Positions 63,587-64,000 of a stretch of 64,000 bases of DNA are shown here, in pieces. Each line of letters opens with the position of its first letter. Position 1 is the stretch's first letter. The translations under genes and the position numbers were made by a program. The stretch is from Casuarius casuarius. Its lineage: Eukaryota; Chordata; Aves; Casuariiformes; Casuariidae. Location: the NCBI GenBank assembly GCA_003342895.1, contig PTFA01000195.1:558001-622000 (forward strand), given 5' to 3'. A model generated the notes under the pieces. It searched no databases. It saw only the letters and a list, made by a program, of their open reading frames with translations, and was not told where the DNA came from.

Positions 63587-64000
63587 GTGTGGTGGAGCAC
63601 AACTACCCCCCTCCATCTCGGGCCCAAAGTGTCGTGGAACACAACTACTTCCCCCCAGCCCCTTATCTCGGGCCCCAGCTAACCACAAATAACGGACAGT
63701 TCCCAGGGCTGACCAGGAGGAACCAGACAATACTGGTTGCAACTGGTGAGGCCAGAAATGGGCACGAGATCAGCAAAAAAGGATATATTTTCCCGAACAT
63801 GGCATCAGGTCAGCAAAAAAGGTGTATCCCCACACCAAATATTGTATGACCATGAGTCAAACTCTGTGCCCATGAAAAGCGCTGCAGCCTAGAGCCCATT
63901 GAGCTCTCCTGCACGGCCGTGGGCTGCACGGCAGTGAATCTCCTCTTGATTCGGGACGCCTCTGAAGGTTACTCTCCAAGAGTTAAGAGAACCTCTGACA
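63587..64000 (+). mobile_element. LTR-like sequence with internal direct repeats, cut by window end
   Basis: A sudden change to C-rich, repeat-structured DNA. Two diverged copies of a GTGTSGTGGARCACAACTAC unit start at 63587 and 63629. TCTCGGGCCC recurs at 63616 and 63666. TCAGCAAAAAAGG recurs 40 bp apart (about 63770 and 63810). Farther on, a hairpin-prone TGCACGGCCGTGGGCTGCACGG segment (63911-63932) is followed by a TGAATCTCCTCTTGATTCGG phrase. This layout (duplicated enhancer-like units, then an R/U5-like section) suggests a bird endogenous-retrovirus LTR. No TG...CA boundary pair, primer-binding site or target-site duplication can be shown, because the right side is missing. Orientation is inferred. 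Confidence 0.45.

Noticed and set aside
1..64000. CRISPR arrays, operons, tRNA/rRNA genes
   Set aside because: No regularly spaced repeats, tRNA-like A/B boxes or rRNA segments were seen. The sequence is vertebrate nuclear DNA.

Overview
The window looks like AT-rich, gene-poor avian chromosomal DNA, intergenic or deep intronic. The main evidence is CR1 non-LTR retrotransposons. Four recognisable copies lie on the + strand, and the clearest ends in the short TTCTGTGA-type 3' tail typical of bird CR1. Background repeats are sparse and old: MIR/CORE-SINE fossils and a very degraded CR1/L3-like LINE. Microsatellites are scattered throughout, and no bacterial or organellar genes are present. The species cannot be named from this sequence.

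I find no supportable protein-coding exon, tRNA, rRNA or CRISPR array. Open frames of 60-190 codons occur throughout, as expected by chance in 64 kb or inside CR1 copies. None shows a recognisable host domain.

Layout. 1-8.6 kb: TG microsatellites, unique AT-rich DNA and two SINE-tail fossils. 8.6-10.1 kb: CR1 copy A. 10.1-15.2 kb: unique DNA with one antisense fossil repeat. 15.2-15.8 kb: CR1 copy B, with a CG/CA microsatellite inside it. 15.8-33 kb: mostly unique, with a possible CCAAT/TATA core promoter near 20.2 kb, several MIR fossils and simple repeats. 33.1-35.1 kb: an antisense fossil repeat followed by CR1 copy C, which has an internal deletion. 37.0-38.7 kb: an ancient LINE that still shows its FADDT reverse-transcriptase motif. 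41.6-41.9 kb: an older CR1 3' end. 45.03-45.13 kb: a long hairpin with near-perfect arms. 49.9-51.3 kb: CT, T and C/A tracts around a GC-rich, self-complementary block. 52-58 kb: MIR fossils and a possible conserved element near 55.2 kb. 63.59-64.0 kb: an LTR-like sequence with internal direct repeats, cut by the window edge.

The most unusual local signal is the hairpin at 45026-45134. Next are the structured block at 51000-51338, the nested microsatellite in CR1 copy B and the terminal LTR-like element. Repeat family names come from remembered consensus patterns and have not been aligned.
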